A stretch of 44,794 bases of DNA from an uncultured Selenomonadales bacterium (GTDB lineage: Bacteria; Bacillota; Negativicutes; Selenomonadales; Selenomonadaceae). Each line of letters begins with the position of its first letter. Positions within the stretch are counted from its first letter, which is position 1. The notes under the pieces are model-generated. The model ran no database searches, was not told the origin of the DNA, and saw only the letters and a program-made list of their open reading frames with translations. The DNA is taken from NCBI GenBank assembly GCA_937877565.1, contig CALFJB010000094.1, positions 1 through 44,794 on the forward strand, written 5' to 3'. The translations under genes and the position numbers were made by a program. This document shows positions 25,204 through 31,723 of the stretch, piece after piece.

Positions 25204-25209
25204 ATTATA
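25204..25209 (-). promoter_or_regulatory. -10 box for peptide 1
   Basis: TATAAT on the minus strand (preceded by TG two bases upstream: TGA-TATAAT), with no convincing -35; leader of about 50 nt containing the hairpin TTGCA-GAAT-TGCAA just before the ribosome site. Confidence 0.45.
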
Positions 25210-25237
25210 TCACAAAATTTAAAAAGGAGCGATTAAC

Positions 25238-25882
25238 TTGAAAAAATTTCTACTATTAGCAATACTCGCGCAAGTTTTATTTTTAAATTGTGTACAAGCC
25301 GCCGTTGAAATAATTGACAAGCCGATAAAGTGGACTGAAAACCGAGAAAGACTTATTGAAGAATACGCGCTGGAACATTACGGATTTTCAGCAAAAACGA
25401 TTGTACCGCAAGCGGTAGTTGTTCACTGGACGGCGATTGGAAGTTTTGAATCGACGTACAATTATTTTTACAATGAAGAATTTACAAGCGGGATTGACGC
25501 GGGGACTTTAAATGTTGCGTCGCATTTTATAGTTGACAGGGACGGCACAATTTATCGCTTGACGCCGGAAAACGCGCTGAATCGCCACGCTATTGGTTAT
25601 AATTGGTGCGCCATTGGAATTGAAAATGTTGGCGGCATCAACGGCAGGGAAGATTTAACCGCCGCACAACTTGAGGCGAATATAAATTTGATTCGTTATC
25701 TTTGTGAAGGTTACCCGACGATAAAATATATTTTTGGACACTATCAGCAAATTGAGGCGCGGGCAAGCGGTTTATTTATTGAAAATGTTCCTGATTATTT
25801 CGCAGAAAAAATCGACCCCGGCAAAAAATTTATGCAAGCCCTGCGCGAAAATCTTGAAAGCGAAGGCTTAATTTTCTTTTAA
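25238..25882 (+). CDS. Exported N-acetylmuramoyl-L-alanine amidase (amidase_2/PGRP family)
   Basis: 214 residues with a TTG start behind AAAAAGGAGCGAT and a signal peptide (KKFLLLAILAQVLFLNCVQA). Amidase_2 features: VVVHWTAIGSFESTYNYF with the first zinc histidine, ASHFIVDRDGTIYRLTPE, RHAIGYNWCAIGIENVGG with the second zinc ligand region, and KYIFGHYQ. It cleaves the amide bond between muramic acid and the stem peptide, in the periplasm. The Cys at the end of the signal peptide (LFLNC) is a poor lipobox, so secretion by signal peptidase I is more likely. Lies between the two small peptide loci. Confidence 0.88.
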   Translation: MKKFLLLAILAQVLFLNCVQAAVEIIDKPIKWTENRERLIEEYALEHYGFSAKTIVPQAVVVHWTAIGSFESTYNYFYNEEFTSGIDAGTLNVASHFIVDRDGTIYRLTPENALNRHAIGYNWCAIGIENVGGINGREDLTAAQLEANINLIRYLCEGYPTIKYIFGHYQQIEARASGLFIENVPDYFAEKIDPGKKFMQALRENLESEGLIFF

Positions 25883-25975
25883 AAGATAAGTATCGCCAAA
25901 AACTTTATTTGCAAGTTTTTTGAAATTATTTCAACAAATATTTTCAAGCGTTGCAAAAGTTTTACAGAATACAGT

Positions 25976-26734
25976 TTAAAAATTTTCCAGCGTCAAAGTA
26001 ACAGGACAATGATCACTTCCAAAAATTTTATCTTCAATCGACGCGGCTAAAATTTTATCTTTAAACCTTTCAGAAATTAAAAAATAATCGATACGCCAGC
26101 CAGAATTATTTTCCCGCGCGTTGCGAAAATTTGACCACCAAGTATAAATATTTTCTCTGTCAGGGTACAAAAATCTGAAAGTGTCAATAAATCCTGCGTT
26201 TAAAAGTTCGCCAAACTTGCCGCGCTCTTCGTCAGTAAATCCTGCGTTGTGATGATTCGACGCGGGATTTTTTAAATCAATTTCCTTGTGAGCAACGTTT
26301 AAATCGCCGCAAACTATCACGGGTTTAACTGCATCCAAATTTTTCAAGTAATTTCTAAAATCGTCTTCCCACTTCATACGATATTCAAGCCGCTTTAAAT
26401 CGCGTTGAGAGTTTGGTACGTAAACATTGACGAAATAAAAATTTTCAAATTCCAAAGTTATAACGCGCCCTTCGTGATCGTGTTCGTCGATATTTATTCC
26501 AAATGTTGAAGAAATTGGATTCAAGCGCGTAAAAATTGCCGTGCCGGAGTAACCTTTTTTTTCTGCACTGTTCCAAAATTGCTTGTAGTCTTTAATTTCG
26601 ATAATTGCTTGATCGGGCGTCATTCTGGTTTCCTGCAAAGCGAAAATATCTGCGTCAAGATTTTTAAAAGTTTCCATAAAATTTTTTTTGAGGCAAGCGC
26701 GTAAGCCGTTTACATTCCACGATACAAATTTCAT
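25976..26734 (-). CDS. xth: Exodeoxyribonuclease III / AP endonuclease
   Basis: 252 residues, typical for ExoA/XthA. Catalytic residues of the EEP fold are present: Asn7 in SWNVNGLRA, the Glu in LQETRM, GDLNVAH, WRIDYFLIS and the final SDHCPV. It cuts DNA at abasic sites and removes 3' blocks in base excision repair, in the cytoplasm. ATG 26734 follows GAAAGGAG. It is convergent with the amidase gene. Confidence 0.96.
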   Translation of the reverse strand: MKFVSWNVNGLRACLKKNFMETFKNLDADIFALQETRMTPDQAIIEIKDYKQFWNSAEKKGYSGTAIFTRLNPISSTFGINIDEHDHEGRVITLEFENFYFVNVYVPNSQRDLKRLEYRMKWEDDFRNYLKNLDAVKPVIVCGDLNVAHKEIDLKNPASNHHNAGFTDEERGKFGELLNAGFIDTFRFLYPDRENIYTWWSNFRNARENNSGWRIDYFLISERFKDKILAASIEDKIFGSDHCPVTLTLENF

Positions 26735-26785
26735 TTACAAAACTCCTTTCAAGCAAATTATAAATTAAATTTTTACTCAACGCCA

Positions 26786-26814
26786 TTGACGAAATAAATT
26801 TTTGTAGCTATAAT
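26786..26814 (+). promoter_or_regulatory. Promoter of small RNA 2
   Basis: TTGACG (26786-26791), 17 bases, TATAAT (26809-26814): near consensus. The spacer includes the same GAAATAAATTTTT stretch as the small RNA 1 promoter. Confidence 0.75.
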
Positions 26815-26820
26815 TTTATT

Positions 26821-26932
26821 ATAAATTTGGAAACAAAAAAGGCAGTCGATTTCCAAACGTCGACTCCCCTTTAGTAATAAAAGTGTTGTATTAAAGGATT
26901 TGCCGCGATTGTTAGCGGCTTTATCTGTTTTT
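26821..26932 (+). ncRNA. Candidate antitoxin small RNA 2
   Basis: About 112 nt from the predicted start to a terminator: GCCGC (26902-26906) and GCGGC (26915-26919), then TTTATCTGTTTTT. A second stem, AGTCGA/TCGACT (26844-26865), lies in its 5' half. It converges on the peptide gene at 26931-27011, whose own terminator is at 26835-26869, so the two transcripts would overlap by about 100 nt at their 3' ends, the arrangement of txpA/ratA-type type I systems. No protein frame is seen. Confidence 0.65.
26835..26869 (-). terminator. Terminator of the peptide 2 mRNA
   Basis: On the minus strand GGGGAGTCGA, 10-base loop, TCGACTGCC, then TTTTTT. It lies inside the opposite-strand small RNA, so the same sequence forms structure in both RNAs. 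Confidence 0.6.
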
Positions 26933-27011
26933 AGTTAAAGAAAACAGCGTAAATAGCAACGCCGACTTCCACTGCTTTCAGTGCCAGAGAAATAATCTCG
27001 TACTTAGTCAT
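26931..27011 (-). CDS. 26-aa Hol_Tox-like peptide, candidate type I toxin 2
   Basis: ATG 27011 lies five bases after GAGAGGAGGTGG. The peptide reads MTKYEIISLALKAVEVGVAI, then YAVFFN. The MT.YE...L.L.. start and single membrane helix resemble the Hol_Tox (putative holin-like toxin; TxpA/BsrH-like) family of Firmicutes type I toxins. The promoter is 27063-27091, giving a leader of about 45 nt whose hairpin covers the ribosome site. The gene faces small RNA 2. Confidence 0.72.
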   Translation of the reverse strand: MTKYEIISLALKAVEVGVAIYAVFFN

Positions 27012-27020
27012 TGTTACCAC

Positions 27021-27036
27021 CTCCTCTCACGAGGAG
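27021..27036 (-). promoter_or_regulatory. Hairpin that hides the peptide 2 ribosome-binding site
   Basis: On the minus strand CTCCTC, loop GTGA, GAGGAG: six perfect pairs with a stable GNRA-type loop. The right arm is the Shine-Dalgarno sequence itself, so translation should be low until the hairpin opens. Sequestered ribosome sites are a known trait of type I toxin mRNAs. Confidence 0.75.
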
Positions 27037-27062
27037 AGCCGACAATCGTCTGCCTTGCGTGC

Positions 27063-27091
27063 AGTATAACAAATTAATTTTGAGTTGTAAA
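27063..27091 (-). promoter_or_regulatory. Promoter of peptide 2
   Basis: TTTACA, 17 bases, TATACT on the minus strand (plus-strand 27086-27091 and 27063-27068). It ends five bases before the comEC start codon on the other strand. Confidence 0.65.
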
Positions 27092-27095
27092 TAAT

Positions 27096-29396
27096 ATGAA
27101 AATTAAAGTTACAAATACAATGCTGAATTGCCTGTTAGCCGCAATGGTTGCAGGTATTCTTTTTATGGAAAATTTTTCGCCGACGCTGAAAACATTTTTG
27201 GGAATTTGTGCAAGTGTCACGGTAGGAATAATAATTGCGACGTGGAAGAAAAATTCTGTAACCGTAACAAAGGCAATTTCGCTGATAGTTTTCTTTGTAA
27301 TTGGCGCGGCTAGATTTTACGTGGCTGATAATCTTCCCGCAACTGACATTTCAAAATTTGAAGGACAAACTATAAAAATTGTTGGAACGGTACGGGACGA
27401 GCCGCAAATTAAAACCTTGCCAAACGGTTTAACGCAACAAAGATTTATCGTTGAAGTTTCAAGCGCGGGAAATAAATTTGCAAGCGGCGCAATGATTGTA
27501 ACTGCGTACAATGAAATAAAACCTGCGCGAATCGGCGATAAAATTTCTGCTGAAGGCAAAATAAAATTTATAACCAATTATAAAAATCCCGGACAAATTG
27601 ACAGCGTGACGCGGCTAAAATCTGACGGTATAACGGCGCGAATGTCGGCGGGTAAAAACGGCGTCGAAATTGAACAAGTTGAAGGTAGCTTTTGGACGAA
27701 ATTTTTGAGAATGGTTGCGGAAATTCGTGAACATTACAAAGACTCAATGTCAAAAGTAATGTCAAGCGAAGACGCGGCGGCAATTTTTGCAATGTTATTC
27801 GGCGGCTACGCGGGGTTAAATCCTGAACTTGTAGAAGATTTTCAAACAACGGGAATTGTACACATTTTATCAGTAAGCGGTTCTCATATGAGTTTATTGG
27901 CGGCGGCAACTGCGGCAATTTGTTTACTGCTGAAACTGCCGCGCAACGTAACTTTGATAATTGGAATTTTTGTAATTGGAACATACACACTTTTAAGCGG
28001 AATGTTGCCGCAAGTAATTCGTTCGGCGTGTATGGGCGTTTTAGTTTTCATCGGTACGGCAATGCAATATGAAAATATCAGCGCAAGATTTTTAACATTA
28101 ACCGCGCTTGCAATGCTAATCAATCAGCCGCTTTTAATTTTCGATGTCAGCTTTCAATTAAGTTTTTCATCAACGGCGGGGCTGATTTATATTGCGCCAA
28201 ACTTGCGAATTTTTATGAGAGAATTACCGCGTTGGTTTTCAATGCCTGCCGCAATGACAATTTCGGCGCAAATTGCAAGCTTGCCAATAGTCATTTGGTA
28301 TTTTAATCAAATTTCGTTGAGTTCAGTTTTGGCGAATGTTTTTGTAATGCCGCTACTTGAAATTGTAATAGTTGGCGGACTTTTGGGCGGCTTAATTGCG
28401 TTGGTAATTCCATTTGCAGGAAAAATATTTTTCGTCGGTGAATCGCTGATATTTGGAACGGGCGCAGAATTGAATAAATTGTTTGCAAATTTGCCGTTCA
28501 GCGCGGTACAAGTTCCAACGTTGGGAATTGCGGCAGGAGCAATTTATTATTTGGCGTTGATATTTCGGCGGGCAGAAATTTTAATTTTGCTGATAGTTTT
28601 ATTGGCGGTAAATTTTTTCAAGGCGGGCGGAAATGTTGAAGTTAGCTTTGTTGACGTTGGTCAAGGCGATTGTTGCGTTGTTTTGACGCCAAATAGAAAA
28701 TGTTTAATTTTTGATGCAGGCGGAACACGTGACAAAGTTTTTGATGTAGGCGGGCGCGTCATTATTCCATACTTGAAACACGAAAATATTTTTGAAGTCG
28801 ATACAATTTTCTTGACGCACGCGCACGAAGACCACAGCGGCGGCGCGGGTTCAATTATTCGCAAAATGCCTGTTAGAGAAATTATTACTGCAAACGAAAG
28901 TAAATCTGAATACGCGGCAGTTTTTGGAATTAGCGAGCAGAAATTAAAAAATCTTCGCGCAGGTTCTCAAGGTGAAATTTTCAAAATTGACGGCGTAGAA
29001 ATTAAAATTTTGTACGCGCCAAAAGTCGGTACAGGCAACGAAATTTCTAACGTTTATAAAATCAGCTATGGCAATGTCAGTTTTTTAATTACCGGCGATT
29101 TAATTAAGGAAAATGAAGCTGATATTCTGCGCGAAAATATAAATGTGCAAAGCACGGTTTTAAAAGTTGGTCATCATGGCAGCCATACAAGTTCAAGCGA
29201 AGAATTTTTGAAGGCTGTAAATCCCAAAGTTGCGGTTATTTGCGTCGGCTATGGCAACAATTTTAATCATCCTAGAAAAGAGGTACTGGAGCGGCTTGAA
29301 AAAATCAACGCCAAAGTTTACAGGACTGATATTGACGGCTTGATTCAATTTAAAACTGACGGCAAAAATTTAACCGTGAAAACTTTCAGCGAATAA
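27096..29396 (+). CDS. comEC: ComEC/Rec2 DNA-uptake channel
   Basis: 766 residues in the usual three parts: N-terminal membrane segments plus an OB-like DUF4131 domain (about residues 1-190), the Competence membrane domain (about 225-500, GIVHILSVSGSHMSLLAAA), and a metallo-beta-lactamase domain (about 510-766) with VDVGQGDC and the metal motif HAHEDHSGG near residue 575, then LKVGHHGSH. ComEC carries single-stranded DNA across the inner membrane during natural transformation; the C-terminal domain is thought to be a nuclease. The ribosome site is weak. No other competence gene is nearby, which is usual for comEC. Confidence 0.95.
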   Translation: MKIKVTNTMLNCLLAAMVAGILFMENFSPTLKTFLGICASVTVGIIIATWKKNSVTVTKAISLIVFFVIGAARFYVADNLPATDISKFEGQTIKIVGTVRDEPQIKTLPNGLTQQRFIVEVSSAGNKFASGAMIVTAYNEIKPARIGDKISAEGKIKFITNYKNPGQIDSVTRLKSDGITARMSAGKNGVEIEQVEGSFWTKFLRMVAEIREHYKDSMSKVMSSEDAAAIFAMLFGGYAGLNPELVEDFQTTGIVHILSVSGSHMSLLAAATAAICLLLKLPRNVTLIIGIFVIGTYTLLSGMLPQVIRSACMGVLVFIGTAMQYENISARFLTLTALAMLINQPLLIFDVSFQLSFSSTAGLIYIAPNLRIFMRELPRWFSMPAAMTISAQIASLPIVIWYFNQISLSSVLANVFVMPLLEIVIVGGLLGGLIALVIPFAGKIFFVGESLIFGTGAELNKLFANLPFSAVQVPTLGIAAGAIYYLALIFRRAEILILLIVLLAVNFFKAGGNVEVSFVDVGQGDCCVVLTPNRKCLIFDAGGTRDKVFDVGGRVIIPYLKHENIFEVDTIFLTHAHEDHSGGAGSIIRKMPVREIITANESKSEYAAVFGISEQKLKNLRAGSQGEIFKIDGVEIKILYAPKVGTGNEISNVYKISYGNVSFLITGDLIKENEADILRENINVQSTVLKVGHHGSHTSSSEEFLKAVNPKVAVICVGYGNNFNHPRKEVLERLEKINAKVYRTDIDGLIQFKTDGKNLTVKTFSE

Positions 29397-29425
29397 AAAG
29401 CCGCAGGTTGTCGAAATTCCTGCGG
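29395..29425 (-). terminator. Terminator after the EIIA-like gene (also a hairpin after comEC)
   Basis: CCGCAGG / CCTGCGG stem, 11-base loop. On the minus strand it is followed by CTTTTTA, a good terminator for the convergent EIIA-like gene; on the plus strand the tail is not T-rich, so for comEC it would be weak. Confidence 0.65.
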
Positions 29426-29456
29426 TTGAAAGGTGATATTTATTTTCCGCTACTTT

Positions 29457-29864
29457 TTAAGCGGTTTTTCTGATATTACGAATTGGCAAGCTGTAGCCAA
29501 GTCGGTCGTGGTTTTCATAAACCATTCTGATATATGGAACACTGACAAGCTCCTTGACGTTGTGAAGTTTAACCGCCATTGGAACGCTCAAGCCGCAAAT
29601 AATCAGCGCGTTTTCATCGTCAATGCCGTATTTTGCAAGTGCAACTTTCGCCTCAATGTAGGCAACACTTCCAAAAACGTCTACGAGAATGAGAATTTGT
29701 TCATTGGCGTTATCTGCGATAATTTTTTCAAGTTTGGCAACGGACTTTTGGTAATTTTCCGGCTCAAATGTGACAGCCTCCGCGTCAACTTCCTTGAAGT
29801 AGTGATTCATCGTCTTTTCAATCGCCTTTGCAACATTTTCTTCCGAGAGTAACAACATTTTCAT
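29457..29864 (-). CDS. EIIA-Man-like protein lacking the phosphorylated histidine
   Basis: 135 residues from ATG 29864, which follows AAGGAGGT; an upstream ATG at 29888 has the ribosome site inside its own frame and is rejected. The middle and end (ILILVDVFGSVAYIEAKVAL, ALIICGLSVPMAVKL) match the mannose-family PTS EIIA domain (usual DLFGGSP and GVNLPM). In active EIIA the phosphorylated His sits in an SHG motif after the first strand; here that place reads LLLSEENVA, with no His. So it is unlikely to carry phosphate and may be a regulator or sensor. No other PTS subunit is nearby. Next to a DeoR regulator in divergent orientation. Confidence 0.65.
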   Translation of the reverse strand: MKMLLLSEENVAKAIEKTMNHYFKEVDAEAVTFEPENYQKSVAKLEKIIADNANEQILILVDVFGSVAYIEAKVALAKYGIDDENALIICGLSVPMAVKLHNVKELVSVPYIRMVYENHDRLGYSLPIRNIRKTA

Positions 29865-29915
29865 CTTGGTGACCTCCTTAATTTTCATTAACCCTTCGTT
29901 TTTCTTCTTGTCTGT

Positions 29916-29944
29916 ATGTTACAAAAAATTTATTAAAATCGCAA
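29916..29944 (-). promoter_or_regulatory. Promoter of the EIIA-like gene
   Basis: TTGCGA, 17 bases, TAACAT on the minus strand (plus-strand 29939-29944 and 29916-29921). Confidence 0.45.
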
Positions 29945-29974
29945 TGAAAATTGCTTGATTTTTAGCAGTAATTA

Positions 29975-30003
29975 TTGTTATTTGAGACCGTAACAACTAT
30001 ACT
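29975..30003 (+). promoter_or_regulatory. Promoter of the deoR-phytase operon
   Basis: TTGTTA (29975-29980), 17 bases, TATACT (29998-30003), 45 bases before the DeoR-type start codon. Only about 30 bp from the divergent promoter at 29916-29944, so one operator could serve both. Confidence 0.55.
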
Positions 30004-30048
30004 TTGGATAAATAAACAAAAACTTAACATATTTTAGGGGGCGTACAA

Positions 30049-30816
30049 ATGAACTCACGTGAAAGACGAAAAAAAATAATGGACGAATTGCGAACAAATA
30101 AGCGTGTCTACATTTCAAATTTAACAAATGAATTTGACGTTTCATCAATGACAATTCGCCGTGATTTACAGAAACTTTCAGAAATGGGAATTGTAACGGC
30201 AATACACGGCGGCGCAGTTTTAAAAGAAGGTATGATGGCGTCAGCATTTGCAACAATCGACGCAAGGGCAAAAAAAATGATTTTGGAAAAAGCTAAAATT
30301 GCCCAATATTGCGCGGGACTGATAAAGGAAGGCAATGTTATTTTTCTTGACACGGGAACAACGATAATTGAAATTGCAGAGGCTATAAAGGAACGCCAAA
30401 ATATCGCGGTGCTTACAAATTCACTGCCTGTACAAAATATTTTGTCTGATTCGGAAAAAATTCAACTTTTCGCAATGCCCGGAATTTACGATAAAACAAT
30501 TAGCGGCGTAGTCGGCGATATGACTTGTAGAATGATTCGCACTTTCAACGTTGATATAGCTTTTTTGGGATTGGACGCACTCGAAATTTCAATGGGAGTT
30601 ACAACTCCAAATTTAAAAGATCAATCTGTAAAAATTGCGATTTTGGAACGTGCGAAGAAAAAAATTGCGGCGGTAGATAATACAAAAATTAACAAAATAA
30701 ATTTCGCGCAGATTTGTCCTATAAATGCGCTTGATATGATTGTGACTGATAAAGCAGCGGACAAAGAATTTATTGAAAAAGCACGCAAGCGCGGCGTTGA
30801 AGTGATACAAATTTAG
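30049..30816 (+). CDS. DeoR/GlpR-family transcriptional regulator
   Basis: 255 residues. N-terminal DeoR helix-turn-helix (about 1-57: RERRKKIMDELRTNKRVYIS, EFDVSSMTIRRDLQKLSEMG, IHGGAV), then the sugar-phosphate-binding DeoRC domain (about 75-230, FLDTGTTIIEIAEAI and IAFLGLDALE). The family usually represses sugar-phosphate catabolism genes and is released by a phosphorylated sugar. ATG follows TTTAGGGGGCG. It is followed after 13 bases by the phytase gene and is divergent from the EIIA-like gene, the likely targets. A phosphorylated-inositol signal is a speculative fit. Confidence 0.93.
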   Translation: MNSRERRKKIMDELRTNKRVYISNLTNEFDVSSMTIRRDLQKLSEMGIVTAIHGGAVLKEGMMASAFATIDARAKKMILEKAKIAQYCAGLIKEGNVIFLDTGTTIIEIAEAIKERQNIAVLTNSLPVQNILSDSEKIQLFAMPGIYDKTISGVVGDMTCRMIRTFNVDIAFLGLDALEISMGVTTPNLKDQSVKIAILERAKKKIAAVDNTKINKINFAQICPINALDMIVTDKAADKEFIEKARKRGVEVIQI

Positions 30817-30829
30817 TGAGGTGTTCAAA

Positions 30830-31699
30830 TTGGATAGAAATTTTTTTTGTAAAGTAACAACGTTAATTTTTGCATTGACGTTAATTTTAACTGCAAAAGT
30901 TTCAGCAGAAGGAATTTGGCGGCTTGACGGCGATTTAAAATATGAATTGCCGCGTAATTTCAGAATTATGGAAGATTTAAAAATGTCGGCAAGCGGTCAA
31001 CCGTCTACAAGCGGGCTTTTACTGCTTTATCAAGAATTGCAAAAACATACCGACGGCAATATTTACATCGTTGACCTGCGCGAAGAATCTCACGGCTTTG
31101 CAAATGGTTTTCCCGTAAGTTTTTACACTGGCAAAAATCTTGCTAATTTTTTCACACCACGCAACCAAATTGAAGATATTGAAATTGAACAGTTGACAGA
31201 TATGCTTGACAGGCAAATAGATTTACTACCATTAGGTAACGAAGATAAAAAACTTTTCAAGCCTATAAATGTTTTGGTTAAAAATGTTGAAACTGAACAC
31301 CAAAAAGCAAATGAAATTGGCTTTATTTATGTAAGATTTCCTGTAACAGATATGTTTTTTCCAACGCCTGACGTTGTGGAGCAATTTATGAATTTCGTTT
31401 CAAGTTTGAGGAAAAATGACTGGGTACACTTCCATTGTCAAGCAGGACATGGGCGCACTACAACTTTTATGGTTATGTACGAAATTTTGAAGAATCCCGA
31501 AAAATCTTTGGGCGATATTTGCAGGGAACAAGCGGCAAAAGGTGGATCTGATTTACTTACACGCAGGGTAGGAGACGACTATTACACTGAAGCTCATAAT
31601 CTTCGCGCAGAAAATCTGATAAATTTCTTTTTCTACGTGCGAGACTTCCAACGTGGCGAAATTAAAATTTCGTGGAGTGAATATGTAAATCAGAAATAA
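30830..31699 (+). CDS. Exported cysteine phytase (PTP-like inositol polyphosphatase)
   Basis: About 289 residues. TTG 30830 is chosen because GAGGTG lies six bases upstream; the GTG at 30821 is part of that ribosome site. Signal peptide (FFCKVTTLIFALTLILTAKVSA). The active site HCQAGHGRTTTFMVMYEILK is the HCxxGxxRT loop of the protein-tyrosine-phosphatase fold in the version used by Selenomonas-type phytases, with Cys at about residue 203. The upstream IYIVDLREESHGFANGFPVS also matches that family. It would remove phosphates from inositol hexakisphosphate outside the inner membrane; activity on phosphotyrosine is an alternative. Cotranscribed with the DeoR gene and only 24 bp before the next gene. 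Confidence 0.87.
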   Translation: MDRNFFCKVTTLIFALTLILTAKVSAEGIWRLDGDLKYELPRNFRIMEDLKMSASGQPSTSGLLLLYQELQKHTDGNIYIVDLREESHGFANGFPVSFYTGKNLANFFTPRNQIEDIEIEQLTDMLDRQIDLLPLGNEDKKLFKPINVLVKNVETEHQKANEIGFIYVRFPVTDMFFPTPDVVEQFMNFVSSLRKNDWVHFHCQAGHGRTTTFMVMYEILKNPEKSLGDICREQAAKGGSDLLTRRVGDDYYTEAHNLRAENLINFFFYVRDFQRGEIKISWSEYVNQK

Positions 31700-31723
31700 C
31701 TTTCTGCCATTGGAGCTGATGAA

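Noticed and set aside
27568..27990. Minus-strand 140-codon frame inside comEC
   Set aside because: Overlaps a well-conserved ComEC domain on the other strand and shows no ribosome site or recognisable motif.
29433..29852. Plus-strand 139-codon frame opposite the EIIA-like gene
   Set aside because: The minus strand has a clear ribosome site and family motifs; the plus frame is rich in Asn, Phe and Cys with no family resemblance.
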